From VRUB01 sp046758085 (lineage in GTDB: Bacteria; Pseudomonadota; Gammaproteobacteria; Acidiferrobacterales; SPGG2), in NCBI GenBank assembly GCA_046758085.1, contig JBHHZP010000075.1, positions 1 to 16,691 of the forward strand: DNA of 16,691 bases. The letters run 5' to 3'. Shown here in pieces: positions 6,779 through 14,092 of the stretch. Each line of letters opens with the position of its first letter. Position 1 is the stretch's first letter. Position numbers and translations under genes: made by a program. The notes under the pieces are model-generated. The model did not search any database and had not been told where the DNA came from. It saw only the letters and a list, made by a program, of their open reading frames with translations.

Positions 6779-6938
6779 GCAGGGAGGCTCCATCCACCCG
6801 ACCACTAACCGCACTCGGGGGCGCCCCGGCTACCGAAAGCTATTTGCTCAGGCACAGGCTGATGGGTAGCGGTTAGAATAAATAGCCCAACCCTGACGCC
6901 GCCCTAGGGCGGCGTCAGGGTCCGCTGGCCTCCCTGCT
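6779..6938. other. 160-bp folded element: structured RNA or MITE-like insertion
   Basis: Exact 10-bp inverted ends, GCAGGGAGGC (6779-6788) and GCCTCCCTGC (6928-6937), enclose two more paired parts. The first pairs CTAACC with GGTTAG (6805-6810, 6871-6876) and stacks on GCTACC with GGTAGC (6829-6834, 6865-6870), with GGGGCGCCCC in the bulged strand. The second is the 32-bp palindrome at 6890-6921. The total resembles a three-way-junction RNA. CCGT flanks both sides (6775-6778 and 6939-6942) and could be a 4-bp target duplication, which would suit a small non-autonomous insertion. No coding potential is seen. Confidence 0.45.
6890..6921. repeat. Perfect 32-bp palindrome
   Basis: The left arm ACCCTGACGCCGCCCT (6890-6905) is followed without spacer by its exact reverse complement (6906-6921), centred on CCCTAGGG. 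As RNA it gives a stem of about 14 bp with a tiny loop. No T-run follows, so it is not a standard terminator; a T-poor transcription block or a dimer-binding site are alternatives. Confidence 0.85.
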
Positions 6939-7043
6939 CCGTTGTCTCTCGGTGCGGCACGGGCCGACGAATCCGTCTCGCGCTTTGTGAGCGCGCCTTA
7001 CCTGCCGGTGGGCCTTTTGATAAACGCAGCTGCCGTGCCCGGA

Positions 7044-7072
7044 TTGTGTGCATGCGTGCTTGCGGCTACACT
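7044..7072 (+). promoter_or_regulatory. Possible promoter of ndk
   Basis: TTGTGT (7044-7049) and TACACT (7067-7072) are 17 bp apart, matching -35 at 3 of 6 and -10 at 4 of 6. It lies about 80 bases before the ndk start. The rest of 6939-7043 shows nothing recognisable. Confidence 0.3.
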
Positions 7073-7152
7073 ATGTCGCTTTGCAACAAGGCTGAAACAT
7101 CCTTTATTTTTAGGTGCTTGGGCAAGCTTTTTGACGGCTTGGCGGAGATATA

Positions 7153-7584
7153 ATGGCAATCGAGCGTACACTTTCCATTATCAAGCCGGACGCGGTCGCG
7201 AAAAACTTGATCGGGGTGATCGACGCCCGGCTCGAGAATGCCGGTCTGCGGATCGTGGGCGCGAAGATGGTTCACCTGACGAGGCAACAGGCCGAAGACT
7301 TCTACGCGGTGCATAAGGAACGGCCGTTCTTTAACGACCTGGTCGAGTTCATGACATCGGGTCCGATCCTGGTGCAAGTGCTCGAGGGAGAGAACGCCAT
7401 TGCCAAGAATCGCGAAGTGATGGGTGCAACCGACCCTAGCCAGGCCGCCCCTGGGACGATCCGTGCGAAGTTTGCCGAGAACGTAGAGCGAAACGCGGTT
7501 CATGGTTCCGACGCACTAGAGACTGCGATAACCGAGATCCCATTTTTCTTTTCCGAAGGCGAGATTTACCCACGGCCGCGCTGA
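7153..7584 (+). CDS. ndk: Nucleoside diphosphate kinase
   Basis: Ndk transfers the gamma-phosphate between nucleoside tri- and diphosphates through a phosphohistidine, balancing NTP and dNTP pools in the cytosol. The 143 aa equal the E. coli length. The active-site histidine is H117 in NAVHGSD, and the family N-terminus ERTLSIIKPDAVAKN is intact. GGCGGAG upstream at about 6-nt spacing supports the ATG. The stop overlaps the rlmN start by one base, so the two are probably translationally coupled. In the usual gammaproteobacterial order ndk follows iscX; here it follows iscA and a 443-bp gap. Confidence 0.97.
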   Translation: MAIERTLSIIKPDAVAKNLIGVIDARLENAGLRIVGAKMVHLTRQQAEDFYAVHKERPFFNDLVEFMTSGPILVQVLEGENAIAKNREVMGATDPSQAAPGTIRAKFAENVERNAVHGSDALETAITEIPFFFSEGEIYPRPR

Positions 7585-8699
7585 TGGAAAGCGCCCGAGA
7601 CGGCACCCAAAGCGTCAATCTCCTGAACCTCGACCGCGAGGCATTGCAGGTGTTGTTTACGGACCTCGGCGAGAAGCAGTTTCGTGCCGCGCAGCTCATG
7701 CAATGGATCTACCGTCATGGTGTCGACGATTTGGCAGCCATGACGACTCTGAGTAAGAGCCTGCGCAGCCGGTTGCAACAAGCTGCCGTCATAGAGGCGC
7801 CGCGCGTGCTCAAGGATGAGGTCGGGGCCGATGGAACGAGAAAATGGTTGCTGCAGGTCGATGGCGTCAATGCGGTGGAAATGGTTTTTATCCCTGAGGA
7901 AGACCGCGGGACCTTGTGCGTGTCCTCGCAGGTAGGTTGTGGTCTGAACTGTTCTTTTTGCGGCACCGGCATGGAGGGGTTCAATCGCAACCTTGGGGTT
8001 GCAGAGATAATCGGGCAGTTGTGGCGTGCCTCCAGTATACTTAATAATACACACATGGGCGATTCCGTGATTACCAACGTGGTAATGATGGGAATGGGTG
8101 AACCGCTGCTGAACTTCGACAATGTCGTATCGGCTACGCGACTCATGATGGACGACCATGCCTACGGTCTTTCCAAACGCCGAATCACACTGAGCACCGC
8201 CGGCTTGGTGCCGCTCATCGATCGTCTGCGCGAGACCTGTCAGGTCAGCCTGGCGGTATCGCTGCATGCGCCGAACGATGCCTTGCGCGATGTGCTCGTC
8301 CCTTTAAACCGGAAATATCCCATCCGCGAGCTGCTGGCGGCATGCAAGCGTTATGTGGCTGGGGCACCGAGGCGCAAGGTCACGTTCGAGTATGTGATGC
8401 TCGAAGGTGTCAACGACGAGCCGCGGTATGCGCGGCAGCTGGTCCGGCTGCTGGCAGGCGTGCCGGCCAAGGTGAATCTCATCCCGTTCAACCCGTTTCC
8501 CGGGGCCCTTTATCGGCGCTCGAGCGCGCCCACCATAGAGCGGTTTCGGGAGATATTGCTGCGCTCAGGCCTGATGACGGTGACCCGCAGGCCCCGGGGC
8601 GATGACATTGCCGCAGCCTGTGGCCAGCTTGCTGGGCGGGTCCAGGACCGCACCCGCCGGTCGGGCCGGCAGCGGCCGTTGGTCGTAGGTGCCCCGTGA
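7584..8699 (+). CDS. rlmN: Dual-specificity rRNA/tRNA adenine-C2 methyltransferase RlmN
   Basis: RlmN is a radical-SAM enzyme that methylates C2 of A2503 in 23S rRNA and A37 in some tRNAs. The 371-aa protein has the cluster motif CGLNCSFC (C119, C123, C126), the neighbouring C112, and the methyl-carrier cysteine C346 in RGDDIAAACGQLAG. The SAM-binding GMGEPLLNFDN (170-180) and the STAG (204-207) motif are present. In place of the common CSFCSTAQQGF this copy reads CSFCGTGMEGF, a conservative variant. It overlaps ndk by one base and pilW by four, as in a compact operon. It depends on a [4Fe-4S] cluster, so it is a client of the cell's Fe-S supply. The C-terminal tail is rich in Arg and Pro. 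Confidence 0.97.
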   Translation: MESARDGTQSVNLLNLDREALQVLFTDLGEKQFRAAQLMQWIYRHGVDDLAAMTTLSKSLRSRLQQAAVIEAPRVLKDEVGADGTRKWLLQVDGVNAVEMVFIPEEDRGTLCVSSQVGCGLNCSFCGTGMEGFNRNLGVAEIIGQLWRASSILNNTHMGDSVITNVVMMGMGEPLLNFDNVVSATRLMMDDHAYGLSKRRITLSTAGLVPLIDRLRETCQVSLAVSLHAPNDALRDVLVPLNRKYPIRELLAACKRYVAGAPRRKVTFEYVMLEGVNDEPRYARQLVRLLAGVPAKVNLIPFNPFPGALYRRSSAPTIERFREILLRSGLMTVTRRPRGDDIAAACGQLAGRVQDRTRRSGRQRPLVVGAP

Positions 8700-9496
8700 G
8701 CCTTATACTGCGTGTTTTTGGTGCTATTCTCTTAGGTATCACGCTCGCGGGCTGCGCCACGGGCAAGCAAAAGCAGCAAAAAGCCGCGATCGAGCAGAGA
8801 ATTGACAGTGTCGTCAAGCTGAACACCCAGTTGGCGGCGGCGTATCTGCAGCGCGGTCAGCTAGAGATAGCCATGCAAAATATCTCAAAAGCCCTTGCGT
8901 TGGCACCCAACGACCCTGGCGCCAACAACGTCATGGCATTGTTGCAATGGCGGTTGAAGGAGTACAAAGAGGCTGACAAATATTTCAGCAGGGCGTTGGA
9001 GGCGGACCCCAAGGACGCGAAAAAGCGCCCCAAGAACACGCAGGTGCATAACAACTACGGCGCCTTTCTATGCGAGCAAGGCCACGTAAACAAGGCTGTC
9101 GAGCAATTCCGGCTGGCACTGGCCGACCCACTTTACGCCACCCCGGCGCAGGCCAACTTGAATGCCGGGCTGTGCCTGATGAAGAAACCGGCGCCGCTGG
9201 ATGCCGAGGTCTATTTTCGTGCGGCCCTGCGTCTTGACCCCAAGTTGCCGGACGCACTTTATCAAATGGCAAAAATCAGCTACGACACCGGTAGGACATA
9301 CTCCGCACGCGGATTCATTCAGCGCTATTTCGAGGTGGGCGAGGACACGCCGCAGAGTTTGCTGCTTGCTGTCAAGATCGAATATGCGTTGGGATACAAA
9401 GATGCCGAGGCGAGCTACGCTGTTAGACTGAAGGGTAAGTTTCCAGAGTCTTCCGAGGCGAAGCGGTTGCAAGGACTCTCGTTGAAGAGAAATTGA
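8696..9496 (+). CDS. pilW: Type IV pilus biogenesis/stability lipoprotein PilW (PilF)
   Basis: PilW (PilF in Pseudomonas) is the outer-membrane pilotin that helps the secretin PilQ assemble into its multimer. The 266-aa protein starts with GTG overlapping the rlmN stop (GTGA). The signal peptide ends in the lipobox LAGC with lipidated C20. Tetratricopeptide repeats follow from about residue 40 to 220, with typical LAAAYLQRGQLEIAMQNISK and NYGAFLCEQGHVNKAVEQF patterns. Gene order between rlmN and rodZ supports the assignment, since general TPR lipoproteins are otherwise hard to tell apart. Its presence suggests type IV pili, but no other pil gene is in the window. Confidence 0.92.
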   Translation: MSLILRVFGAILLGITLAGCATGKQKQQKAAIEQRIDSVVKLNTQLAAAYLQRGQLEIAMQNISKALALAPNDPGANNVMALLQWRLKEYKEADKYFSRALEADPKDAKKRPKNTQVHNNYGAFLCEQGHVNKAVEQFRLALADPLYATPAQANLNAGLCLMKKPAPLDAEVYFRAALRLDPKLPDALYQMAKISYDTGRTYSARGFIQRYFEVGEDTPQSLLLAVKIEYALGYKDAEASYAVRLKGKFPESSEAKRLQGLSLKRN

Positions 9497-9500
9497 CGTT

Positions 9501-10517
9501 ATGAGCGAAAGAGAATTGACAACTTCGCAGAGCACTGATACCGGACCTGGGCAGCGGCTCCACGATGCGCGTGTACAGGAGCGACTTAGCCGCGAGCAAG
9601 TCGCGGAAATGTTACATCTCTCGCCGCAGCAGATTAGCGCGCTGGAGAGCGACGATTTCAAGAGTCTGCCCGGGGCGACATATGCACGTGGCTATTTGCG
9701 CAGCTACGCACAACTCCTGGGGCTTCCAGTGGATGAGGTGGTCGCATCCTACGCTCGCCTTAACGGCGCCTATCGTTCGGCTCGTTTGAATGCGTTGGTG
9801 CCGGAACCGCAGATCACGACACGAGATGGGTCGGTCAAGTTCGCCACGTTCCTGGTCGTGACCGTGCTGATCGTGCTTGCCGTTATCTGGTGGCAAGGGC
9901 GCGATTATCGTTTGAGACCCAACGAATCAGTGGACCGGGGCTCGGTTACGGACATTAGCGGGGATACGATGTCACCGGCGCGGATACGTGGTACGGCGAG
10001 GGGCGTCGGCACGGAAGTCGAGCCGTCAACAGTGCCGCCCGTGCCTGAGCCGGCCACGCATGCGGGCGAGGATGTCGTGCCAGGATCGACACCCGCGCTC
10101 GAGCCAGGGGCCGCCAGCGCGGCATCGACCACGACCAGCGTTGAGGCGCGCATCGAGCAGCCTGGCGTAGCCGGCATCGCACCGCCCTCGACTGGTGGCG
10201 ATGCGGGCGATCTGATCGCTGATGTTGCGCCCGCCGGGTTCGGCGTGGCGGGGGCGAGTGATGCTCACCTTGTGCTTGAAACCAGCGAGTCTTGCTGGGT
10301 GGATGTACGCGATGCGCGCGACAATCGGCTGATTTACAAATTATTGCCGCCTGGTCGCACAGTCACTGTGTTCGGAGACCCGCCGTTGAAGGTATTTCTC
10401 GGCAACCCGGAAGGCATCATGATCAAATATAATGGGGAGGATATTGACCCCGTGCAGTTCAAGCGCGGCCGCGTGGCGCGGTTTACACTAGGCGCGACGA
10501 CGGCGAGTGATAACTAG
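9501..10517 (+). CDS. rodZ: Cytoskeletal shape protein RodZ
   Basis: RodZ links MreB filaments to the peptidoglycan elongation machinery. The 338-aa protein has a cytosolic helix-turn-helix domain (about 18-85, with RLSREQVAEMLHLSPQQIS), one membrane segment (about 114-131, FATFLVVTVLIVLAVIWW), a Pro/Ala/Thr-rich periplasmic linker (about 140-250) and a C-terminal DUF4115 domain (about 255-332, with SCWVDVRDARDNRLIYK). This domain order is diagnostic. It starts 4 bases after the pilW stop, so it is probably in the ndk-rlmN-pilW operon. In Pseudomonas and E. coli ispG follows; here only 109 non-coding bases separate it from hisS. Confidence 0.95.
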   Translation: MSERELTTSQSTDTGPGQRLHDARVQERLSREQVAEMLHLSPQQISALESDDFKSLPGATYARGYLRSYAQLLGLPVDEVVASYARLNGAYRSARLNALVPEPQITTRDGSVKFATFLVVTVLIVLAVIWWQGRDYRLRPNESVDRGSVTDISGDTMSPARIRGTARGVGTEVEPSTVPPVPEPATHAGEDVVPGSTPALEPGAASAASTTTSVEARIEQPGVAGIAPPSTGGDAGDLIADVAPAGFGVAGASDAHLVLETSESCWVDVRDARDNRLIYKLLPPGRTVTVFGDPPLKVFLGNPEGIMIKYNGEDIDPVQFKRGRVARFTLGATTASDN

Positions 10518-10626
10518 AAAATTTCCCATCAAAACGGTACAACAATACGAAACCTACGCGAGGAGCAGGGCACTACGCGGTTGAAACAAGTCGTGTCTTT
10601 GAGCCGCGCGCGTTGAGGCTACCCCA

Positions 10627-11892
10627 GTGAGCAAGCTGATTCAGGCCATTCGTGGAATGAATGACCTGTTGCCCGAGGTTATTGCCCGCTGGCAGCAGGT
10701 CGAATCCGTCGCACGCGATGTGCTGGACGGTTATGGTTACCGCGAGATTCGTCCCCCGCTGCTGGAAAAAACCGAGCTATTCTCACGTTCCATCGGCGAG
10801 TTAACCGACATCGTCGCCAAGGAGATGTATACGTTTGAGGATCGCAATGGCGACAGCCTGACAATGAGGCCGGAGGCGACGGCGGGAATTGTGCGTGCCG
10901 GCCTCGAGCACGGGTTGCTGTACAACCAGATCCAGCGGCTTTGGCACGCGGGACCGATGTTTCGCCACGAACGGCCGCAGAAGGGGCGGTATCGCCAATT
11001 TTACCAAATCGATGTGGAAGCCTTCGGGCTTGCCGGGCCGGACATCGACGCCGAGCTTGTGTTGCTGACCGCCCGCTTGTGGCGGGCCCTGGGTATCGAC
11101 GGCTTGACGTTGGAAATCAACTCGCTCGGAACACCGCAGTCGCGGGAGCGGTATCGCGAACACCTTGTGGGATTCCTGGAATCCCGGCGCGATGAGCTGG
11201 ATGAGGACAGTCTGCGGCGCCTGGAGCGAAATCCGTTGCGTATCCTCGACAGCAAGAACCCGGCGATGCAGTCCGTGGTCGCCGATGCCCCTGACCTGCT
11301 TGAGTACCTGGACGAGGCGTCGCGTGAGCACTTTGAGGGACTGAAACGCTATCTGGATGACGCCGGTATCGCCTACGTAGTCAGCAGGCGGCTGGTCCGT
11401 GGTCTCGACTACTACACACGCACCGTGTTCGAATGGACCACCGACCGGCTCGGGGCGCAGGGAACCGTTTGTGGTGGGGGGCGCTACGATGGGCTGGTGG
11501 AGCAGTTGGGTGGCAGACCGACGCCGGCAACGGGATTTGCCCTGGGCCTAGAGCGCCTGGTGGATCTGCTTGCACAACACGGGGGCGCGACGCTGAAAAC
11601 GTGCCCGCAGGTCTACATGGCGATACTGGGTGAGACGCTGGCGTTGCGTGGCATGGCGCTCGCCGAATGCCTTCGCGACCAGGGCATACGCGTGCAGTGT
11701 AACTGCGGCGGCGGCACCTTGAAGGCCCAGCTCAAGCGTGCTGACCGCAGCGGGGCCCGGTTCGCGTTGCTGCTCGGTGAGCAGGAGAGCCTGCATCAGA
11801 GTGTGAGCGTGAAGGATCTCCGGCATGATGTGGCCCAGCAACAGATTCCCCAGAGCGAAAGCGGTGAGTTTCTGAAGCGGCACCTGAGCTGA
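10627..11892 (+). CDS. hisS: Histidyl-tRNA synthetase
   Basis: HisS charges tRNA-His with histidine. The 421 aa are close to E. coli (424). Class II motifs are visible: GMNDLLP (10-16), RPEATAG (81-87), motif 2 FRHERPQKGRYRQFYQ (112-127), the histidine-specific LVRGLDYYTRTVFEW (256-270), GGGRYDGL (283-290) and motif 3 GFALGLER (303-310). The C-terminal anticodon-binding domain follows. The start is GTG with GAGG 8 bases upstream; no better ATG is near and the N-terminus matches the family. The 109 bp before it hold no gene. Essential gene, expected to be single copy. Confidence 0.97.
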   Translation: MSKLIQAIRGMNDLLPEVIARWQQVESVARDVLDGYGYREIRPPLLEKTELFSRSIGELTDIVAKEMYTFEDRNGDSLTMRPEATAGIVRAGLEHGLLYNQIQRLWHAGPMFRHERPQKGRYRQFYQIDVEAFGLAGPDIDAELVLLTARLWRALGIDGLTLEINSLGTPQSRERYREHLVGFLESRRDELDEDSLRRLERNPLRILDSKNPAMQSVVADAPDLLEYLDEASREHFEGLKRYLDDAGIAYVVSRRLVRGLDYYTRTVFEWTTDRLGAQGTVCGGGRYDGLVEQLGGRPTPATGFALGLERLVDLLAQHGGATLKTCPQVYMAILGETLALRGMALAECLRDQGIRVQCNCGGGTLKAQLKRADRSGARFALLLGEQESLHQSVSVKDLRHDVAQQQIPQSESGEFLKRHLS

Positions 11893-12058
11893 AGGCGCTG
11901 CGCTCACCCGCAAAGCATGATTTAATTCCCGTCGCTGGGCCGGCGACCCGCGGAGTTATTATCGGTCTTATCCCAGCAATCGGCCGCCGCACACCCACGC
12001 TCGGCGCTGGCCGTGACGGGTGTCGGGGTTGTGGAGTACGCGAAATTCGGAGAGCAAA

Positions 12059-12700
12059 TTGAACGAGCCTTACACCGACGACGAACAAGTCGAAAAACTG
12101 AAATCGTGGTGGAAGTCCTATGGCAATGCCCTGGTGCTCGGTATTGCCTTGGGTGTAGCCATTGTGTTTGGTAACAAGTATTGGACCGGGTACAAGAAGG
12201 AGCGGGCGGAAGCGGCTTCGGTGATTTATGACCGGTTAATTACCGATTATCACAATAAAGCCTTCGATACCGTACGGGCATCAGGGACTACGCTGATCGA
12301 GAATTATGCAGCGACACCGTACGCCGGCCTTGCAGCTATGATTCTCGCCCGCGTCAGTTTTGACGAGGGCAAAAATGAGGAGGCGCGCCGCCAGCTACAA
12401 TGGGCCGTCGAGAATGCCACCGATAACGGTACCCGTCATGCGGCACGCCTGCGATTGGCCCGATTGCTGATCAACGACAATGAACTCGAATCGGCGCTGG
12501 CGCTGATTGCAATTGAGGACATCGCCGGGTTCGAGGCAGATTACCATGAGCTGCGAGGGGACATCGAAGCCGCCAAGGGAAACAAGGCGCAGGCGCGCCA
12601 AGAGTACCAGCAGGCGCTCAAGTACCTGAGCGTGTCGTCTTCCTACCGGGCGGTGCTGAATATGAAGCTTGATGATCTGGGTCCGGAGACAGCGCAGTGA
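12059..12700 (+). CDS. yfgM: YfgM/Tol-Pal-type periplasmic TPR ancillary protein
   Basis: YfgM is an inner-membrane protein with a periplasmic TPR-like domain that acts with SecYEG and PpiD as a periplasmic chaperone partner. Starting at the TTG (12059) gives 213 aa, near the E. coli 206; GGAGAG lies 4-10 bases upstream, a strong site. An in-frame GTG at 12020 would add 13 residues but has no clear ribosome site. The N-terminal segment YTDDEQVEKLKSWWKSYG and the membrane segment (about 24-39) match the family. TPR-like repeats fill the rest. The stop overlaps the bamB start (GTGA). The gene order hisS-yfgM-bamB-der is the standard one. The 166 bp before it hold a possible -10 (TATTAT, 11957-11962) and no gene. 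Confidence 0.92.
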   Translation: MNEPYTDDEQVEKLKSWWKSYGNALVLGIALGVAIVFGNKYWTGYKKERAEAASVIYDRLITDYHNKAFDTVRASGTTLIENYAATPYAGLAAMILARVSFDEGKNEEARRQLQWAVENATDNGTRHAARLRLARLLINDNELESALALIAIEDIAGFEADYHELRGDIEAAKGNKAQARQEYQQALKYLSVSSSYRAVLNMKLDDLGPETAQ

Positions 12701-13848
12701 GGCGAGCCCTTGCGATTGTCGGCCCCGCGATGGTGCTTCTGGCATGCACGGGCGGCAAGAGCAACGTCGAACCGCCATCGCCACTGGTCAAATTCACGCC
12801 CACGGCGAACGTGAAGAAGATCTGGTCGGCTGATGTGGGCCGGAAGGAAAAGAAAAAGCAGGTCACGCTGGCCCCGGTGCTGGACGGCAACGTTCTTTAT
12901 GTGGCCGATCCTGCCGGTCGTGTGAGCGCATTGGCCATGGACAGCGGGCGGGACAAGTGGAGAACGAAAACGAAAGAACGCACCGGGGCGATCGGTTTCG
13001 GCGAAGGGCTGGTTTTGCTGGGAACAAAGGAGGGGCAAGTGATCGCGATGGACCGCGAGACTGGCGAAGTGCGGTGGCGCGCCACGGTGTCAAGCGAGGT
13101 GCTGTCGCCGCCGAGTGCGAGTGACGGGATCGTCGTGGCGCAGACGATCGACGGCAGGGTCTTCGCTCTATCGGCCAAGGATGGCACGCACATGTGGTCG
13201 CAGCAGCGCGCTGTGCCGGCACTGAGCTTGCATGGCACCAGCTCACCCCTCATATACCGCGGGCTCGTATTCTGCGGATTCGCGAGCGGTAAGCTCTCGG
13301 CCTTTGAGCTCAAGACGGGCCGACTGGTGTGGGAGCGTACGGTGGCACACCCACGCGGGCGCAGCGAGATCGAGCGTCTGATCGATGTCGATGCACCACC
13401 ACTGGTCGCCGGCAACACTTTGTTTGCCGCCAGTTTTCAGGGACGGATGGTGGCGATAAATATAGAGAATGGCCGAGTTCGGTGGTCGCGCGAGCTGTCG
13501 ACCTACTCGGGCATGGTCGCGGACGATCGCAATGTGTATGTCACTGCTGCGGCCGGTGATGTATTGGCGTTAGATCAGGGCTCGGGGGCCGCGTTGTGGA
13601 AACAGGACAAGCTGCGCGCGCGCGTGCTGAATGGACCGGCGCTGGTGGCCCGCTATGTAGTGGTGGGGGATGTCGAGGGCTACGTGCATTGGTTGTCGAA
13701 GGAGGACGGCCAGTTTGCGGCCCGCCGCCGGCTGGGCGGCGGCGCGATACGCGGAAAGATGACAGCCATGGACGACACGCTGTTTGTGCAGGATCAACGC
13801 GGCGTAGTTGCCGCACTGCGGGTGGAACCACGCGCAAAGCGCAAGTAA
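12697..13848 (+). CDS. bamB: Outer-membrane assembly lipoprotein BamB
   Basis: BamB is the lipoprotein of the BAM complex that helps BamA insert beta-barrel proteins. The 383 aa (E. coli 392) begin with a short signal peptide ending in LLAC, lipidated at C17. The rest is a PQQ-like eight-bladed propeller, with repeats such as GRVSALAMDSGRDKWR, GQVIAMDRETGEVRWR, GRVFALSAKDGTHMWS and GRMVAINIENGRVRWS spaced about 40-45 residues. The GTG start overlaps the yfgM stop, so coupled translation is likely. A small hairpin ACGGCC/GGCCGT (13848-13864) starts at the last base of its stop codon. Confidence 0.95.
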   Translation: MRRALAIVGPAMVLLACTGGKSNVEPPSPLVKFTPTANVKKIWSADVGRKEKKKQVTLAPVLDGNVLYVADPAGRVSALAMDSGRDKWRTKTKERTGAIGFGEGLVLLGTKEGQVIAMDRETGEVRWRATVSSEVLSPPSASDGIVVAQTIDGRVFALSAKDGTHMWSQQRAVPALSLHGTSSPLIYRGLVFCGFASGKLSAFELKTGRLVWERTVAHPRGRSEIERLIDVDAPPLVAGNTLFAASFQGRMVAINIENGRVRWSRELSTYSGMVADDRNVYVTAAAGDVLALDQGSGAALWKQDKLRARVLNGPALVARYVVVGDVEGYVHWLSKEDGQFAARRRLGGGAIRGKMTAMDDTLFVQDQRGVVAALRVEPRAKRK

Positions 13849-13864
13849 CGGCCAGTACGGCCGT
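13848..13864 (+). repeat. Small hairpin at the end of bamB
   Basis: ACGGCC and GGCCGT pair around AGTAC, overlapping the last base of the bamB stop. A second inverted repeat, TGCGTGG with CCACGCA (13959-13965, 13974-13980), lies in the same 244-bp gap. Neither has a T-run. Confidence 0.4.
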
Positions 13865-13999
13865 CGTGCTTGCAAAACCTCTTGTCGAGCTGCCGATCAT
13901 GCAGATTTCGGGCCGTTGCGGCCATTACCTGCTACAGCCACCCTATCCGGGCCTGACGTGCGTGGCGGCGTGGCCACGCATCCGGCATCGAGGGCGGTT

Positions 14000-14029
14000 T
14001 TGGCCATCTGCTGATTCGATGCCTATATT
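14000..14029 (+). promoter_or_regulatory. Probable sigma-70 promoter of der
   Basis: TTGGCC (14000-14005) and TATATT (14024-14029) are 18 bp apart, matching -35 at 4 of 6 and -10 at 5 of 6. The predicted start near 14036 gives a leader of about 57 nt. The 244-bp gap after bamB supports separate transcription of der. Confidence 0.45.
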
Positions 14030-14092
14030 GGTAGAGGTAGGCGCGTTCGTGCGTGGGATGCCGGCGAATGGGCGCGTCGAAAGTGCGTTGTC

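Noticed and set aside
7116..7132. GCTT-GGGC-AAGC followed by TTTTT as an attenuator before ndk
   Set aside because: The stem is only four base pairs, too weak to call a terminator without data.
7131..7154. TTGACG and TATAAT just before ndk as a promoter
   Set aside because: The spacer is only 12 bp and TATAAT overlaps the ndk start codon itself.
6942..7316. A 124-codon open frame overlapping the start of ndk
   Set aside because: It overlaps the well-supported ndk gene by more than 160 bases, has no recognisable domain, and turns into the out-of-frame Arg-rich reading of ndk.
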